From: Cycas panzhihuaensis
Lineage: Eukaryota > Cycadophyta
Direction of reading: 5' to 3'
Length of the DNA: 64,000 nt
NCBI GenBank assembly: GCA_023213395.1
Contig: CM041465.1
Span: 112,661,741 to 112,725,740, forward strand
Part shown: positions 25,067 to 35,388 of the stretch, in pieces
Position numbering within the stretch: the stretch's first letter is position 1
How the letters are laid out: every line of letters starts with the position of its first letter
The notes under the pieces: generated by a model
What the model saw: only the letters and a program-made list of their open reading frames with translations
What the model was told of the DNA's origin: nothing
Database searches by the model: none
Program-made: the position numbers and the translations under genes

Positions 25067-26290
25067 CCCCTTGAGAGGGTAAACACTAAAGAGAATGAAG
25101 TATTGGCGATCAGGGAGTTAGTTAGTGAACTAATTAATGAGGATTGGGCTCTATTAAGGGCATGTAGCTTATCTTGGATGAGTGGGTTGAATTAATTGGT
25201 TATAGAGAATGAGATTCTTCATGATTTTGTTAGTTGTTGGATCCTGAGGAGAATTTTATTTAGAGTATAAGCTATTAGAGATATACAAAATACTCTTAGA
25301 GATATTAGAAGGATTTCAAGAGTTAGTTGGCACAAGAAGAGGATCAAACTAAACAAAGTGATAGATGATGAGTCTTAGGAGTCTTGTAGTTAGTATCTTA
25401 CTAGTTCTACTAATCAATTTAGTCCCCATGGTATATCTATTAAGGTGATGAGGATGATAGAGGGGATACCTATAATATAAAGGATCATTGCCCTCATTAT
25501 TATTTTTAAGATTACTAAGACCTAAAACATTATGGGAGTCTTTACGAAGCGTGTGGGAGTGATCAAGAGGTATGACTAGAGGATTATGATGAATTGGAGG
25601 TAATATATAGCTAATATTATATGCATTTAGTTATTTAGGACTAGGAGGAAGGGTTAAGAGGGGTTCTCCTATAGTTCTATTTTACTACATTAGTTATATG
25701 ACAACATCCCATTAATGAAGCTAGGAGGAGCCCTTAGAAAGCTAACTATTATGGATATATGAATAAATAGATGGCACATAAGAGCATGTATCTATAACAT
25801 GATAACTATAGTAGTGAGGAGTATAGATAGTCCTCTACTAACCTAGATGAGTAGGAGGTAGCTAATAGAGGATCCATATGAGGGGTTACCAGTATAGAGT
25901 AATGATAAGATTGATGCTGTCAAGAGAGTAGTAGTAGAAGAGGTTTCTAGTATGGCTAGAGGGAGAGGGGGAGGGAGAGGAAGTAGAGGAGGAGGCAATA
26001 GAGGATAACATCTAGCTAGTCAAGGAGGAAGAGGAGAGAGGGATAAGGCATTGACTAGTGGATGTAGGAGATGAGGCAAGGATGTGCTCCAAGCACTAAG
26101 TGGAGCACAAGTTGGTGATAGAGAAGGCTCCATATAGAGTATGGAGTTAGGTTCAGCAGATGGATAGGGGAGAATAGGGGATAAGACTAGAGGAGGAGAG
26201 GGAGAGACTCCTTAAGAGGCTCTTCAAGAGCCTTAAGAAGAGATAATCCTACAGGCAGAGGAGGAGATGTAGTAGAGATACCAAGAGGAG
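25067..26290 (+). pseudogene. Decayed PMD-like gene C with Arg/Gly-rich tail
   Basis: A plus-strand frame from the acceptor at 25066 carries plant-mobile-domain-like features. A segment reading WALLRACSLSWMSGLN comes first, then a Trp-centred 'SCW' block, then LRDIRRISRVSW (the PMD 'tLeDi..i.gvs' signature). Near 25760 an 'RWHIRACIYNM' segment and an 'EDPYEGLP' end correspond in position to 'RWQTR' and 'SDPYQAVR' in the gypsy-borne copies. At about 25950-26010 it encodes an RGG-type run (MARGRGGGRGSRGGG). Many TAG/TAA/TGA stops replace CAG, CAA or CGA codons. I infer the remains of an older antisense gene of a Tat-like element or a related host gene. The part after 26290 up to the Copia-1 LTR may be its continuation, resuming at 63493. 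Confidence 0.5.
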
Positions 26291-26657
26291 GATAACTGGT
26301 AGGTATGTTAATTATGTATATTTTAAATATGTTTGATTATTTCTTTTAGATTATCTATCCTTCATATAAAAGAATGATCATGATCGATATGCTTTTTATG
26401 GATAAGTGAGGAGACCCTAACTCTCTTAGAGATCTAGAGGATGTTTGATCTAATCTTCCCCTATGTATCTATATCAAAAGAACCTCCAATATGAAATATT
26501 ATCAACAACATATTTTTAGAAAACTAAATTGAGTATTTTAGTCCTATATTATAAGCTTGGGATATAATTCAAGATATACAAATGGAGTTAAGACTTTGAG
26601 AGTTAAAGCTCAAAGCAGTGGAGAACGAGTGATATCATCTATGGAGGATGATATTAA
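26291..26657. other. Left flank of the nested insertion
   Basis: AT-rich sequence follows the RGG-coding part up to the Copia-1 target site. Its last five bases (26653-26657, ATTAA) are the left target duplication. Confidence 0.5.
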
Positions 26658-27315
26658 TGTTAGATAATATGATAATAATATTTTAGAAGTAAAGATTTTG
26701 CTAGGTTCGCAGTGCGATTTCTACCCCAAACATTTGGGGGGGGATCCAAGGGGGGTGAGAGCCTCCCTTAGCTTGGGGATATGGAAGGTGTTGAAACCCT
26801 CCCATAAAGAGAGGGTTCGGGGGCAGCAGTTCCTAACCTAAAACATTAGCACTATAAAACATACTAAATTATAAAGAGAATCAGGGACATTCATTCAAAA
26901 TACCCCAGATTTGATGATCAAGATTTGTGCCTTATATGACTCTTTCATATAGCTTGATTTAGGGTGTTTTTTCATTATGTTGATAGTATTTGATGTATTG
27001 GATATAATGTATTGAGAAGAGGTAAGTAATTATTATTGATGTAAATATTTTGCTACAGATTATATATATTTCTCTATTCTTAGATAATAAAGATTGATGC
27101 ATTTCCTATGTGAATGTTTCCGTAGCATATCGTTAGGGTTTTACGATATTATATCTAGTGCATATGTGATTCCTTAACTTTCTGATTTATTTATTATATT
27201 ATCTCTAGTTTAAGAACTTGCATATAAAATTTTAGTTTCAATTCCTATAACTAGTTTCAAAATAGTCTAGATCTTGGTGGCAGTTTCTAGCTATTGGGAC
27301 TTAACTTTTTCAACA
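26658..27315 (+). repeat. Copia-1 5' LTR
   Basis: 658 bp, starts TGTTAG and ends TCAACA, with two bases before the primer site. It contains a hairpin at 26795-26817 that covaries with the 3' LTR. By eye it differs from the 3' LTR at roughly one base in five or six, clearly more than the gypsy LTR pairs differ. Confidence 0.92.
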
Positions 27316-27317
27316 AA

Positions 27318-27329
27318 TGGTATCAAAGC
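27318..27329 (+). other. Copia-1 primer-binding site
   Basis: TGGTATCAAAGC, two bases after the 5' LTR, complementary to the 3' end of initiator-Met tRNA with one mismatch. It is the same site as in Copia-3. Confidence 0.9.
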
Positions 27330-27399
27330 TACTTTTATTTTATAGTGAGTTTGTGAAGGTCTTAATGTGAACTTTTTCTGCACCAAATAGAGAAATTGG

Positions 27400-28252
27400 T
27401 GAATAAAAAGTTTGAGGTGGAGAACTTCAATGGCAAGAATAACTTTGAGTTATGGAAGTTAAAAGTGTATGATGTTCTGGTATAATAGGGATTGTGCAGA
27501 GCTCTTGTAGACAAATCAAAGAAACCCATAAGAATGGATTATAACGAATTAGATGATTTAGATAAAAGGGCTCTTAGCATAATATAATTATGCTTAGTAG
27601 ATGAAGTTCTATTTAACATTATAGAGGTAAAGATAGCAATAGGATTACTGGCCTAGTTGGAAGGCTTATACATAATGAAATCAGTGACGAATTAAATGTA
27701 CTTAAAGAGATAATTGTACTCATTATGGATGAAAGAAGGTACAAAAATTCTTGATCATTTAAATATTTTTAATACTTTTATTTATTAGTTGGCTAGTATT
27801 GATATCATAATTGAGAATGATAATAAGGTTGTTACCCTATTATGTTTATTACTAGAATCTTGGGATAATATTATTACCTTTATTAGTTTTATCACTATAG
27901 ATGAATTAGACTATGATTCTTTTATGAGTGCTTTATTGACAGAAGAGGTGAGGAGGAAGTCTAGTCTTAAAACCACCATACTAAAAGCTATGATAACAAG
28001 GGGCATAATGATTGAGATAGGACAAAGCTCCAAGGACACATCAAGGTCAAAGTTAAAAGGCAAGAACAGTAAGCTTAGATGTTGGCACTCTAATAATATA
28101 GGTCATCTCAAAGGATCACTACAAAAGGAAGGAGTTCCAGAAAAATGAAGATCCTTCTAAGGAGGCTAGTTAGGTGGAGTCAAATCAAGGTATGTATATT
28201 GATGATGTTTTAGTTACTTATAATGTTTCCCATTATCATCATGATTAGTTAT
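27400..28252 (+). pseudogene. Copia-1 gag remnant
   Basis: The frame opens with KFEVENFNGKNNFELWKLK, the N-terminal pattern of copia Gag (UBN2/DUF4219 type). A longer open piece (27789-28148) leads to a CCHC zinc knuckle of which only the first Cys and the GH pair survive (RCWHSNNIGHLKGSLQK). At least six in-frame TAG/TAA stops interrupt it. The frame stops at 28252 because gypsy A is inserted there; its target duplication GTTAT is 28248-28252. Confidence 0.8.
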
Positions 28253-30583
28253 TAAAATCGCATCTGCAGGATGGTCACTATGCTTAGCAGGAGTTGAGGT
28301 GGTTAATAGCCAATGCTAGGGTATGGATGGAATCCTATAAGCAGAAGAGAACACTACATAGGGTGTCCTGCACCAAAGCATGAGTTCGGGACCCACAAAT
28401 GGTGCCTATCTTCCTCTGAGTAGCTTTCGCTTTTGGTTCCAATAGGCGAGATACACACAGGGGTAACTCGGATAGTCCCAAAGCGTAAGGTCCTCCCACC
28501 CCTAGATGGCCAGAAGAAAAGAGGAGAGACCCACAAAGGAGGGGTTCCTATGGAAAAGGAATGTAAGACATGGTACAATAAATAAAGGGCATAAGACAAG
28601 TGTGGATAGGCTTCCCTTAGGCTAATTAGCCAAAGGCGAATCTAACTAAAGAAAGAAATGGTAAAAGGGTGACTAAGAGCTATGCTCCCTCTCTCTCTTT
28701 TCATTTTTAAAGATAAAAGACAAAGAAAAGATAGGAAAACAAGTGCTTTGTATGCATTCAAGCATGCATGCTAAAGTGAAATGCAACTAAGGGGTGCTTT
28801 TGGTTTAGGTAGGAAGAAAGAGGAAGTGCAATCTCTATTATGTCCTTTTTCTATAGAAGCAAATGTACAACACATATATGCAAAGTAAATGCAAGTAATT
28901 AGTTTATTACCCTTTTGATATTTGTGTGACTTACTATACAAATACAATAGATGTCTAATAAGAGCACAAAAAGAAGAAAGTGGACGGAGAGAGATGACGC
29001 ATACCCAGAAAGTGAAGTGGTTGACGGGAAACCTCACTTGCATGCCATGTATGCTCTTCTATCCTTAGTTCATGCATAACCATAGTTGGAGTGATAGTGA
29101 AGTAGGGGCCTCCTTACCTTCCCCGTGTAAAGGACAAAATGAAGTGGGAAGTAAAGAGAGCCAAAAACATATAAAGAAGTGAAAAGATAGAAGAGGAAAG
29201 GAGGGTGAAGACTTACCCAGAGTCGTGCGTTCTTTCTCTTCACAAACACTGTTGTAAACCTGTGATCACAAAGGGTTTTCCCTTCCAAGAAGGGGATTCC
29301 AATATGCAAGATACTATCTAGGTATTGATATAATATAAATGCTAAAATTTTGTATTTTAAATTAGTGAAAGTACTACTAAAATCAATTCTACTCTCCTCA
29401 AAAGAAAAATAATGCATACCAAGCAAGAAAAGAAGGCTAGCATCAGGATGAAAAAAACCCTACAAGTGGACCTCCACGTAGCCTCAGAATGCAAAAGGAT
29501 AATGGTTATGTGATAGCCTATGAGTAGCAAACAAGCACAGGAATGAATGTTGTAGGACGTGGAAGAGATGCCTAAGTAGCAGAGTCGCTATGGGCAGTGA
29601 ATCGCCACACAAGGCTTGCCAAAGGCCTGAATAGGTGTTGGACAATGTTAAGGGTGTAAAGAGGGCCTAAAGGGAGAGCATGTACGCCTAGAACCAGTGC
29701 AACAAGGGCTGTATATGTTGATATCTAGTGCAAGCTTAGATCTCACCAACTCCTAGTTTGCTCAAGGAAAGCACAGACACAAGAGAGGAAGGATGGGAAG
29801 GGGTTTGCCCTTGGGGACTAGGTCTAAATGGGACGGATCCCACCTTACTCCTTTTACCCAGTCCTTATGGACCCTCTCCCATAACTTTCTTGAGAGAAAC
29901 TAGTAGAGAATGGGAGGAAGATTGAGGTACTGAAGCCAAACACAAGAAAGAGCAATCCCTTTTACAACAAAAAGATAAAAAAGGGAAGAAAGTATACTTT
30001 TAAACAAGATCTAATATAGTAAATATGTGCTGGAACATAAAACCAAGGTAAGGGGTACCTATTGGGCTATGTTAGGGGAAGATCTACCCCTACAATCAGT
30101 GGAAGAGGGTAGGTCCTACAAGGTTTATAGGGTACCTCACAAAGTGGAGCTGTAGAAGACACTTACTAGATGAAACTGAAAGATAAATGTGGAGATCTCA
30201 CTTGGAAATGCTTGGTGGACAATTTTCTACCATATGATAGAGCTGTTATAGGCAAATCCTAGGCTGGAATGGTAGAAAACATCAGCATTGCAGGTGTACC
30301 TATGAAAGAGAGGAGGAAGAGAGTAGAATTACAGTAGTAGAAAGTGTTGTTGGAGAGCTAAGAGATGTGAAATGAGGTACTTTTTAGGATATATACCTAT
30401 CTTAACCTTAATTGAGCGATTAGGGTTCAGGTAGGGTTGAGTTGGTAACTTATCCACATGGAAGTTCTATGAAAAAGTGAGAATTACCACGGTGGATTAA
30501 AAAAACAATGTGCAACAGTTGCACTGCAGTAAACTTTGCGGTACTATGGTAAACTTCGTAGTACTATTTAGTTTATAGCGGTG
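28253..30583 (-). repeat. Gypsy A 3' LTR, part 1
   Basis: Aligns with 56942-59230. It begins at the bases corresponding to TGGAATC in the 5' LTR (here taaaatc) and ends at the CGGTG target copy (30579-30583) made by element B. Several open frames on either strand here are not shared in frame between the two LTRs, so none is called. Confidence 0.88.
30531..30580. repeat. Palindrome cluster in LTR of A
   Basis: Contains 'aaactttgcggtacta' followed by 'aaacttcgtagtacta' and 'tttagttta', decayed units of a palindrome around GGTACC found in all LTRs of this family. Element B landed at its edge (target site 30579-30583). Confidence 0.55.
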
Positions 30584-33345
30584 TGGATGCGCATCTACGA
30601 GATAACTACCTGGCTACGTAGGGATAGCGAGGGTGAGCGATGACATTATCAGGTGCGGATAAGAACCTACAAGCAGGGCAAGTACCACGCAGGGTGCCCC
30701 GTATGCCAGAGCACGAGTTCGGGACCTGCGAATGGTACCTAACTACCTAAAGGTGGTTCCCCACTTTAGTTAGGAAGAGGGGAGGCAGAAGAGTAGCTTG
30801 GATAGATCTTGGAGAAGAATCCTCCCACCCTTGGATGGCTGGAAGGGAAGGGAGAGAGTCCCTCGAGGGTTTCCCTATAGCGGAGGGAAACGAGTAGGGG
30901 GCAAAGTATGTGAGTAACCTATGGTTAAGGTCTTCTCAGTTATCCAGTTAAGTCGAAGAAAACTAAAGGAGGATGAAGGGAATGGGTACGATCAATCGAT
31001 CAAGAGTTTCCCCCTTCGGAAGAGCAATAAAGAGAAAGGAGGATGCTAGGATGCATACAAGTAAACTAAACCAAGTATAATAAGTCAAGTGGACAAGGGT
31101 GAAGTTTACAAGATAAAGGGAAAGGTTGGAGGGAAGAACTTCCTAAAACCTTTCCTATGATAGATGTAGTGCATAAAATATAACAAACAAAATGTGAACT
31201 AAAAGAGAGAGTCGATTTCCTTTTTTCTTTTAAGTGATCTAATTACTACCATGCAAAATCTTCTAAAGGAAAGAAAATGGAATGAAGCGAGAGCACATAC
31301 ATAGAATAGAAATACGATCAAAGTAGCAATGCACCCATAAGATGTGTAAAGTCACTCCACGAAGCACGATGAAAGAGGGGTCACGATAGGGCGAAGCGTG
31401 GGGCTTCCTTACCTTCCCCGGAAGTAATGCTAGAGTGCCAAGAAAGGAAAAAAGGAAAGTAATAGCAACAAATGAGATGCTATAATGAAATATGAATGAT
31501 CGCACTTACCCACAAGAGAGAAAAGGGGGAAAACCCTCACGTCCTGTGGGTACCTGCAAGTAAGCATAAATATCCCTTTCCGAAGAAAGGAGGCTAGCAA
31601 CACAAAGTGGAGTCCCAATAACACATGTGTACATATACTAAAAACAAGTCTCTATACATATATATTAGTGTTCATGAACCACAAGATTGCAGTAATAATC
31701 TATGGCAAAATAAACTACTCAAATGAATAGTAAGTAGATAAGCAAGCCTCAGAGTGGTCCACCTCCTGCAAAGAGCAACCTTACCCTCCCTCAAGAAGCC
31801 ACAAGGTAATGAGGGTATGGCTATAAAGCTAGCCAGAAAATGGGGCAGCAGAGATATAAAAAGAGCCCAAAGTAAAAGCTCAACGAACCAAAGTACTATG
31901 GGAAGCAAACTAGGCCGTTGCGAAAAGGTCAAACCCAAGAAAAGTGACCGGGGCTTATGCGTTGCTCAGATTAGGGAAATGAGCCCTCAAACCAGCGTTG
32001 CAATAAGTGCCAATGCTAATTTTAGTGGCTGGAAATAGCCTACCAATCCCTTACTCCACTCCAGGGGCAGCACAGGGGCAAAGAGGAAGGTTTGGGGGGA
32101 AGAAGCCTCTTAGGGAGCGCATGGAGGGTGGTATGGAATCCACCTAGCTCTATCCCAAACCTTATGTATCCCTCCTTGATCACTGTCTTAGGTGTGAAAC
32201 GTAGGAAAAGAGGCCTAAATAGTAGAGAAAAAATCCCAAGGGAAGGGCAAGAAATAACCCTTGAAACAAGATAAGACAAACTAGTGTAAAACATGCAAAA
32301 CTAGGCATAAACTGGGCAAAGGAAAGACCTTAAACTAATAAATACATTTGGAGAAGATGGGAGGCATTTGCCTCTACCAAAGCCTACTAGGAAGAGGCTG
32401 GAAAATCTAAGGAGAAGCTGGAGTATAGCAAGTATGGAGCCCCTGCTAAGATGGTTGGAGGAGAACCTACTTCTCAGACCGCTTGGTGACTGCCTAGGTA
32501 AGGAGACCCTGAAAACTCCTCAAGGAGGCCCTCTCCAAGGCATGTAATGAGCTGTGAATATGTCATAATGAAGCCAAAGGAGAGTTGGATGCTGGAGAGT
32601 GATTACAGGTCCTGGAATAGTAGCAGAGCAGTAGAAGATAGTAGACAACATGGCATTTTCCCTTGTTGATCCTTCTAAAGAGAGCCAAAAGATCCTAAAA
32701 GAGAGTTGAGAAGGACTTAAATACTCAGCCCCAACCCTAATCGAGTGATTAGGGCTTGGTTGGCACTAAGTTGGGTCGAGAGACACATGAAAATTCCATA
32801 ATAAATGCGCAAATTGCCACAACAATTTTAAAAAATATGTTATAACATTCGCACCACTATAAACTTCGCGGTACCTTGAAATTTACCACAGTGTGGGACC
32901 GAAATACTAAATAGGCCCAAATAGCTAGCTAGGGCTATGGACCAATGCACTAGAAGGCCAGCAGTGGGGCGGGCCCACCTGCCCAAGGGTAGGCAACAGA
33001 TCAAAAGCCACAAGAAAGGTGATCAAGGGACTCAAGGGTGCAAAGAGGAGGCCAAATAGCAATGAACCAACATGTGAGTGAATCAACACATGAGTTAGGT
33101 GAGTCTTAAGGGGAGTAAGGTAGATTGCAGGAAGTGATGTGACCACCAAGGTGTCACACTTGCTAGGAATATGCCCTCACTATAGTTGTCATAGGCTAGA
33201 TAGGTGTAGATGACATAAAGCCATCTACAAAATCATAACATGTAAGCACATACTCCTCATAAAAGAAAATAAAAATAAGGTGTGAAATGTACCTGCACTT
33301 ACCTGAGTCGACCACTCTGTATCCATTCCCGGAAGTTGGGAAACA
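30584..33345 (-). repeat. Gypsy B 3' LTR (2.76 kb)
   Basis: Aligns end to end with 44644-47418. The right end 'gggaaaca' gives the element-sense start TGTTTCCC; the left end starts TGGATGCGC. It holds the CCCTAATC-gagt-GATTAGGG hairpin (32735-32754) and the GGTACC-centred palindrome (32861-32884). No protein is encoded. Confidence 0.92.
32735..32754. promoter_or_regulatory. 8-bp stem hairpin upstream of LTR TATA
   Basis: CCCTAATC and GATTAGGG are separated by GAGT. The same hairpin occurs at 46788-46807, and decayed forms occur in both LTRs of element A (near 30408 and 59080). In element sense it lies about 12 bases upstream of a TATTTAAG box. Confidence 0.5.
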
Positions 33346-33361
33346 CTACCCCCTTAGCAGC
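33346..33361 (-). other. Gypsy B polypurine tract
   Basis: In element sense, GCTGCTAAGGGGGTAG directly precedes the 3' LTR start TGTTTCCC. It is the expected plus-strand primer. Confidence 0.85.
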
Positions 33362-33749
33362 AAAGCCACGCTGCTTGGAAGCATGGTGCGATGGCGAATG
33401 GTGACAACACAACTGTCAGTAGCACATGTGTATGTAGATGTAAAAATCAAGGTCACAACAGTAGTCAAGGGTGCCGGTGAGTGTCGTGGCGGAACACGTG
33501 GATACGATGATACAGGTGGAGACCACATAGGGGCCGCCTATGCACCACCCAGGAATCAACTAGAAACACGAAGGATGTGGGGGCTGCCCCCATCACAAAA
33601 GATGCAAAGAGACATGTGTGATCAAGTAGAAGAGATGAGTGAACAAAACTGGTAGTCCTCATAGTTTAACCTCATTAGCAGCTAGGTTTCAGAGGTGCGA
33701 ACAGATCGCAAGAAGATGAGTATGATGGCCTGGGACTCGGGCGACAGAG
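33362..33749. other. Spacer between PPT and second RNase H of B
   Basis: Open frames exist on both strands, but the counterpart in element A (47939-48300) does not keep them open, so no gene is called. Confidence 0.5.
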
Positions 33750-34195
33750 CAGCTGGACAAGTCTCAAGGATGGTCAGTATGAAGAGGGAGGCGACACTCA
33801 AGGATGAGGTGAACGAGACTATCTACCTCAGTGTTGAGGGCCCGAGGAATGTGTTGAATGTCGACAGACTAGAAGCAAGCCAAAAGAGATCTAGTGGTCA
33901 AAGCATGGGCTCTCAAGTGAGGGCATCGCACCTGATAAACCTAAGTGAGATGGGACACCACAACCTAAGAGTCACAAAGAAGAACAATTGATCTGTGATG
34001 GAAACGAAGAGCATCTATGAGAGCTTTAATGACAGCTGTGTACTTGGCTTCATTATTGGTAGCCTTTGGGAGGAAGACCCCAGAGCATAGGAAATCATAT
34101 CCGGAGGGGCTGTGAAGGATCCATGCAGCGGCAGAAGGTCCAGGGTTACCATGGCTTCCACCGTCAGTAAAACTGTAGAGAGACATGGGTGACAC
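33750..34195 (-). pseudogene. Second RNase H (archaeal-type, as in Tat elements), element B
   Basis: The minus-strand frame from 34195 begins MSPMSLYSFTDGGSHGNPGP, which holds the first catalytic Asp (TDGGS.GNPG). It continues with ATNNEAKYTAVIKAL (the NNEAEY box with the catalytic Glu) and VLLCDSQVVV (the Asp of strand 4). After about 76 codons a frameshift or stop intervenes, but RNase H-like sequence ('hIPRALNTEVDSL') continues to about 33790. An additional RNase H of this kind is known in the Tat lineage. Here it is about 3.7 kb beyond integrase, with the antisense gene between, so it could not be a simple extension of pol. Element A has the same unit at 48300-48720. Confidence 0.75.
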
Positions 34196-34710
34196 AAAGT
34201 CTTATTAATAATAAATAATAACGAAGTGAAAAGAGACTCAAAAGGCAAGTGATAAGTAGCTGTGAAGGGTAGGAAGACCTAGTAATGAGGCTACCCAAGG
34301 ACGAGAGCAAGCTATCCGACCACAGCCTAGGAGTGGGTGGTAAAAAGGCGCCCTAGGGTATCAAAGGTTGCTTCAGAAAGTAAAACATGCCCCCGGACGG
34401 GGGGAGCATTCCCTCTGGAAGCCCCAAGGGCAGAAAAGACCTGTGGAAATGGGTCCATGATGGTGAAATGAGTCAAATGAGTATAAACTCAAGCATGCAT
34501 GGGGGTGGCATGCTAAACAAGATGGAAGGGCCCTGTGAAAAGGTGCAATGGCAAGGTGCCATAAATGCACCCACGAGAAAGAGCAAATTGTAGGCTATAA
34601 GAGTGCAATAAGAGGTAGGGCCAGAAAGCAAAGGTGATTGAGGATACGAGATGGTCCAGATGGCTGTCGCGAGAGCTAAAACAAAGACAGTGCCCATCGG
34701 AGCCCCCGCC
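34196..34710. other. Intergenic region between divergent RNase H and antisense gene, B
   Basis: About 0.5 kb separates the minus-strand RNase H start from the plus-strand TATA box. Open frames on both strands overlap each other and are not conserved in element A, so none is called. The region is placed where a two-way promoter would lie. Confidence 0.45.
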
Positions 34711-34718
34711 TATATAAG
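34711..34718 (+). promoter_or_regulatory. TATA box of the antisense gene, element B
   Basis: TATATAAG in the context 'cccgcctatataagaaaacttgat'. Element A has 'cctgcctatataaggaaacttgat' at the same relative place (49279-49286). It survives intact in both copies although surrounding DNA differs by many transitions. It lies about 680 bp upstream of the PMD-like reading frame on the same (plus) strand. Confidence 0.65.
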
Positions 34719-35158
34719 AAAACTTGATAGAAAACGGATTCATTTTCACTGGCTCTCGAGAGAATCCAGAGCCATTCCCTTACATAATGGAGTGCCACCC
34801 AACTTTGGAGACATGCAAAGAGAGATCAGACCATTGGATTGGAGCATGGAGACAGCCATCGAGACCATCAAAGAGAGATGGTGATAGCCAGGCTAAATCT
34901 AGTGAGTGGATCATACGAAACCCAGCCCATCTTAAAGTTTTAATTTTGTTGCCTTTTGTTATTTTTTGTGTGATTTCTAGGCCCCATATGGGAAAATAAC
35001 AACCTCTCAGAGTCTGAATTGGACCCAGAAAGAGGTGGGACCGGGGCATTAGGTAGCCCTAGTCCCGGTGGGCCCCGCAGGGGTCCATCCAGAAGGAAAT
35101 TTTTTGGTGTTTTTGGGCAGAAACCCCTCTCCTTTTGTGGGGGTGTCATTCACATTGC

Positions 35159-35188
35159 GGCAAAGATCGTGGTGCCACGATCTTTGCC
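35159..35188. promoter_or_regulatory. Perfect 14-bp inverted repeat in the antisense leader
   Basis: GGCAAAGATCGTGG, loop TG, then CCACGATCTTTGCC. It would fold in RNA from either strand. It lies between the TATA box and the PMD-like frame. The counterpart in A (about 49723-49753) has lost pairing through transitions ('gataaagatcacaa', 'tcacaatctttgcc'). Confidence 0.7.
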
Positions 35189-35219
35189 ACGGGGCCCTAA
35201 TCACCACAGGACCCGAGCT

Positions 35220-35243
35220 AAACTCCGCGGTACTGCAGAATTT
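35220..35243. repeat. GGTACC-type palindrome in the antisense leader
   Basis: 'aaactccgcggtactgcagaattt' is a near-palindrome closely matching units in the LTRs (32861-32884, 46934-46957). The A counterpart at 49782-49809 keeps the arms CTAAACT/AGTTTAG. Confidence 0.5.
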
Positions 35244-35388
35244 AGTGTGGTGCAAAGGCAGACCTACAGAAAAAAGAAGATAGGGGCCTGAGAGGCCCCA
35301 AATCATAATCAAAAGGAGCTGAGAGATAACTAGAGGGGTATAGAGCTATTGTGAGCTTGGTTTCGACTGGTTTTTATGGCATTTATAG

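Noticed and set aside
25950-26010. The RGG-type run as simple purine repeat only.
   Set aside because: Partly accepted as coding because it is in the same frame as the PMD-like segment upstream, but the purine bias alone could produce it, so confidence was kept low.
31263-32294. Frames in the LTR of B on both strands.
   Set aside because: They lie in LTR sequence; the other LTR copy breaks several of them, and no domain is seen.
33287-35312. Many overlapping open frames of 60-120 codons on both strands in the 3' part of element B.
   Set aside because: They overlap each other, differ between elements A and B, and show no domain pattern. G+C-richer DNA with fewer stops explains them; only the RNase H and PMD-like frames are shared.
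35351-35388. A very short intron using GTGAGC as donor before the PMD-like exon of B.
   Set aside because: About 38 bp is shorter than plant introns normally are; an upstream donor or a first exon elsewhere is more likely.
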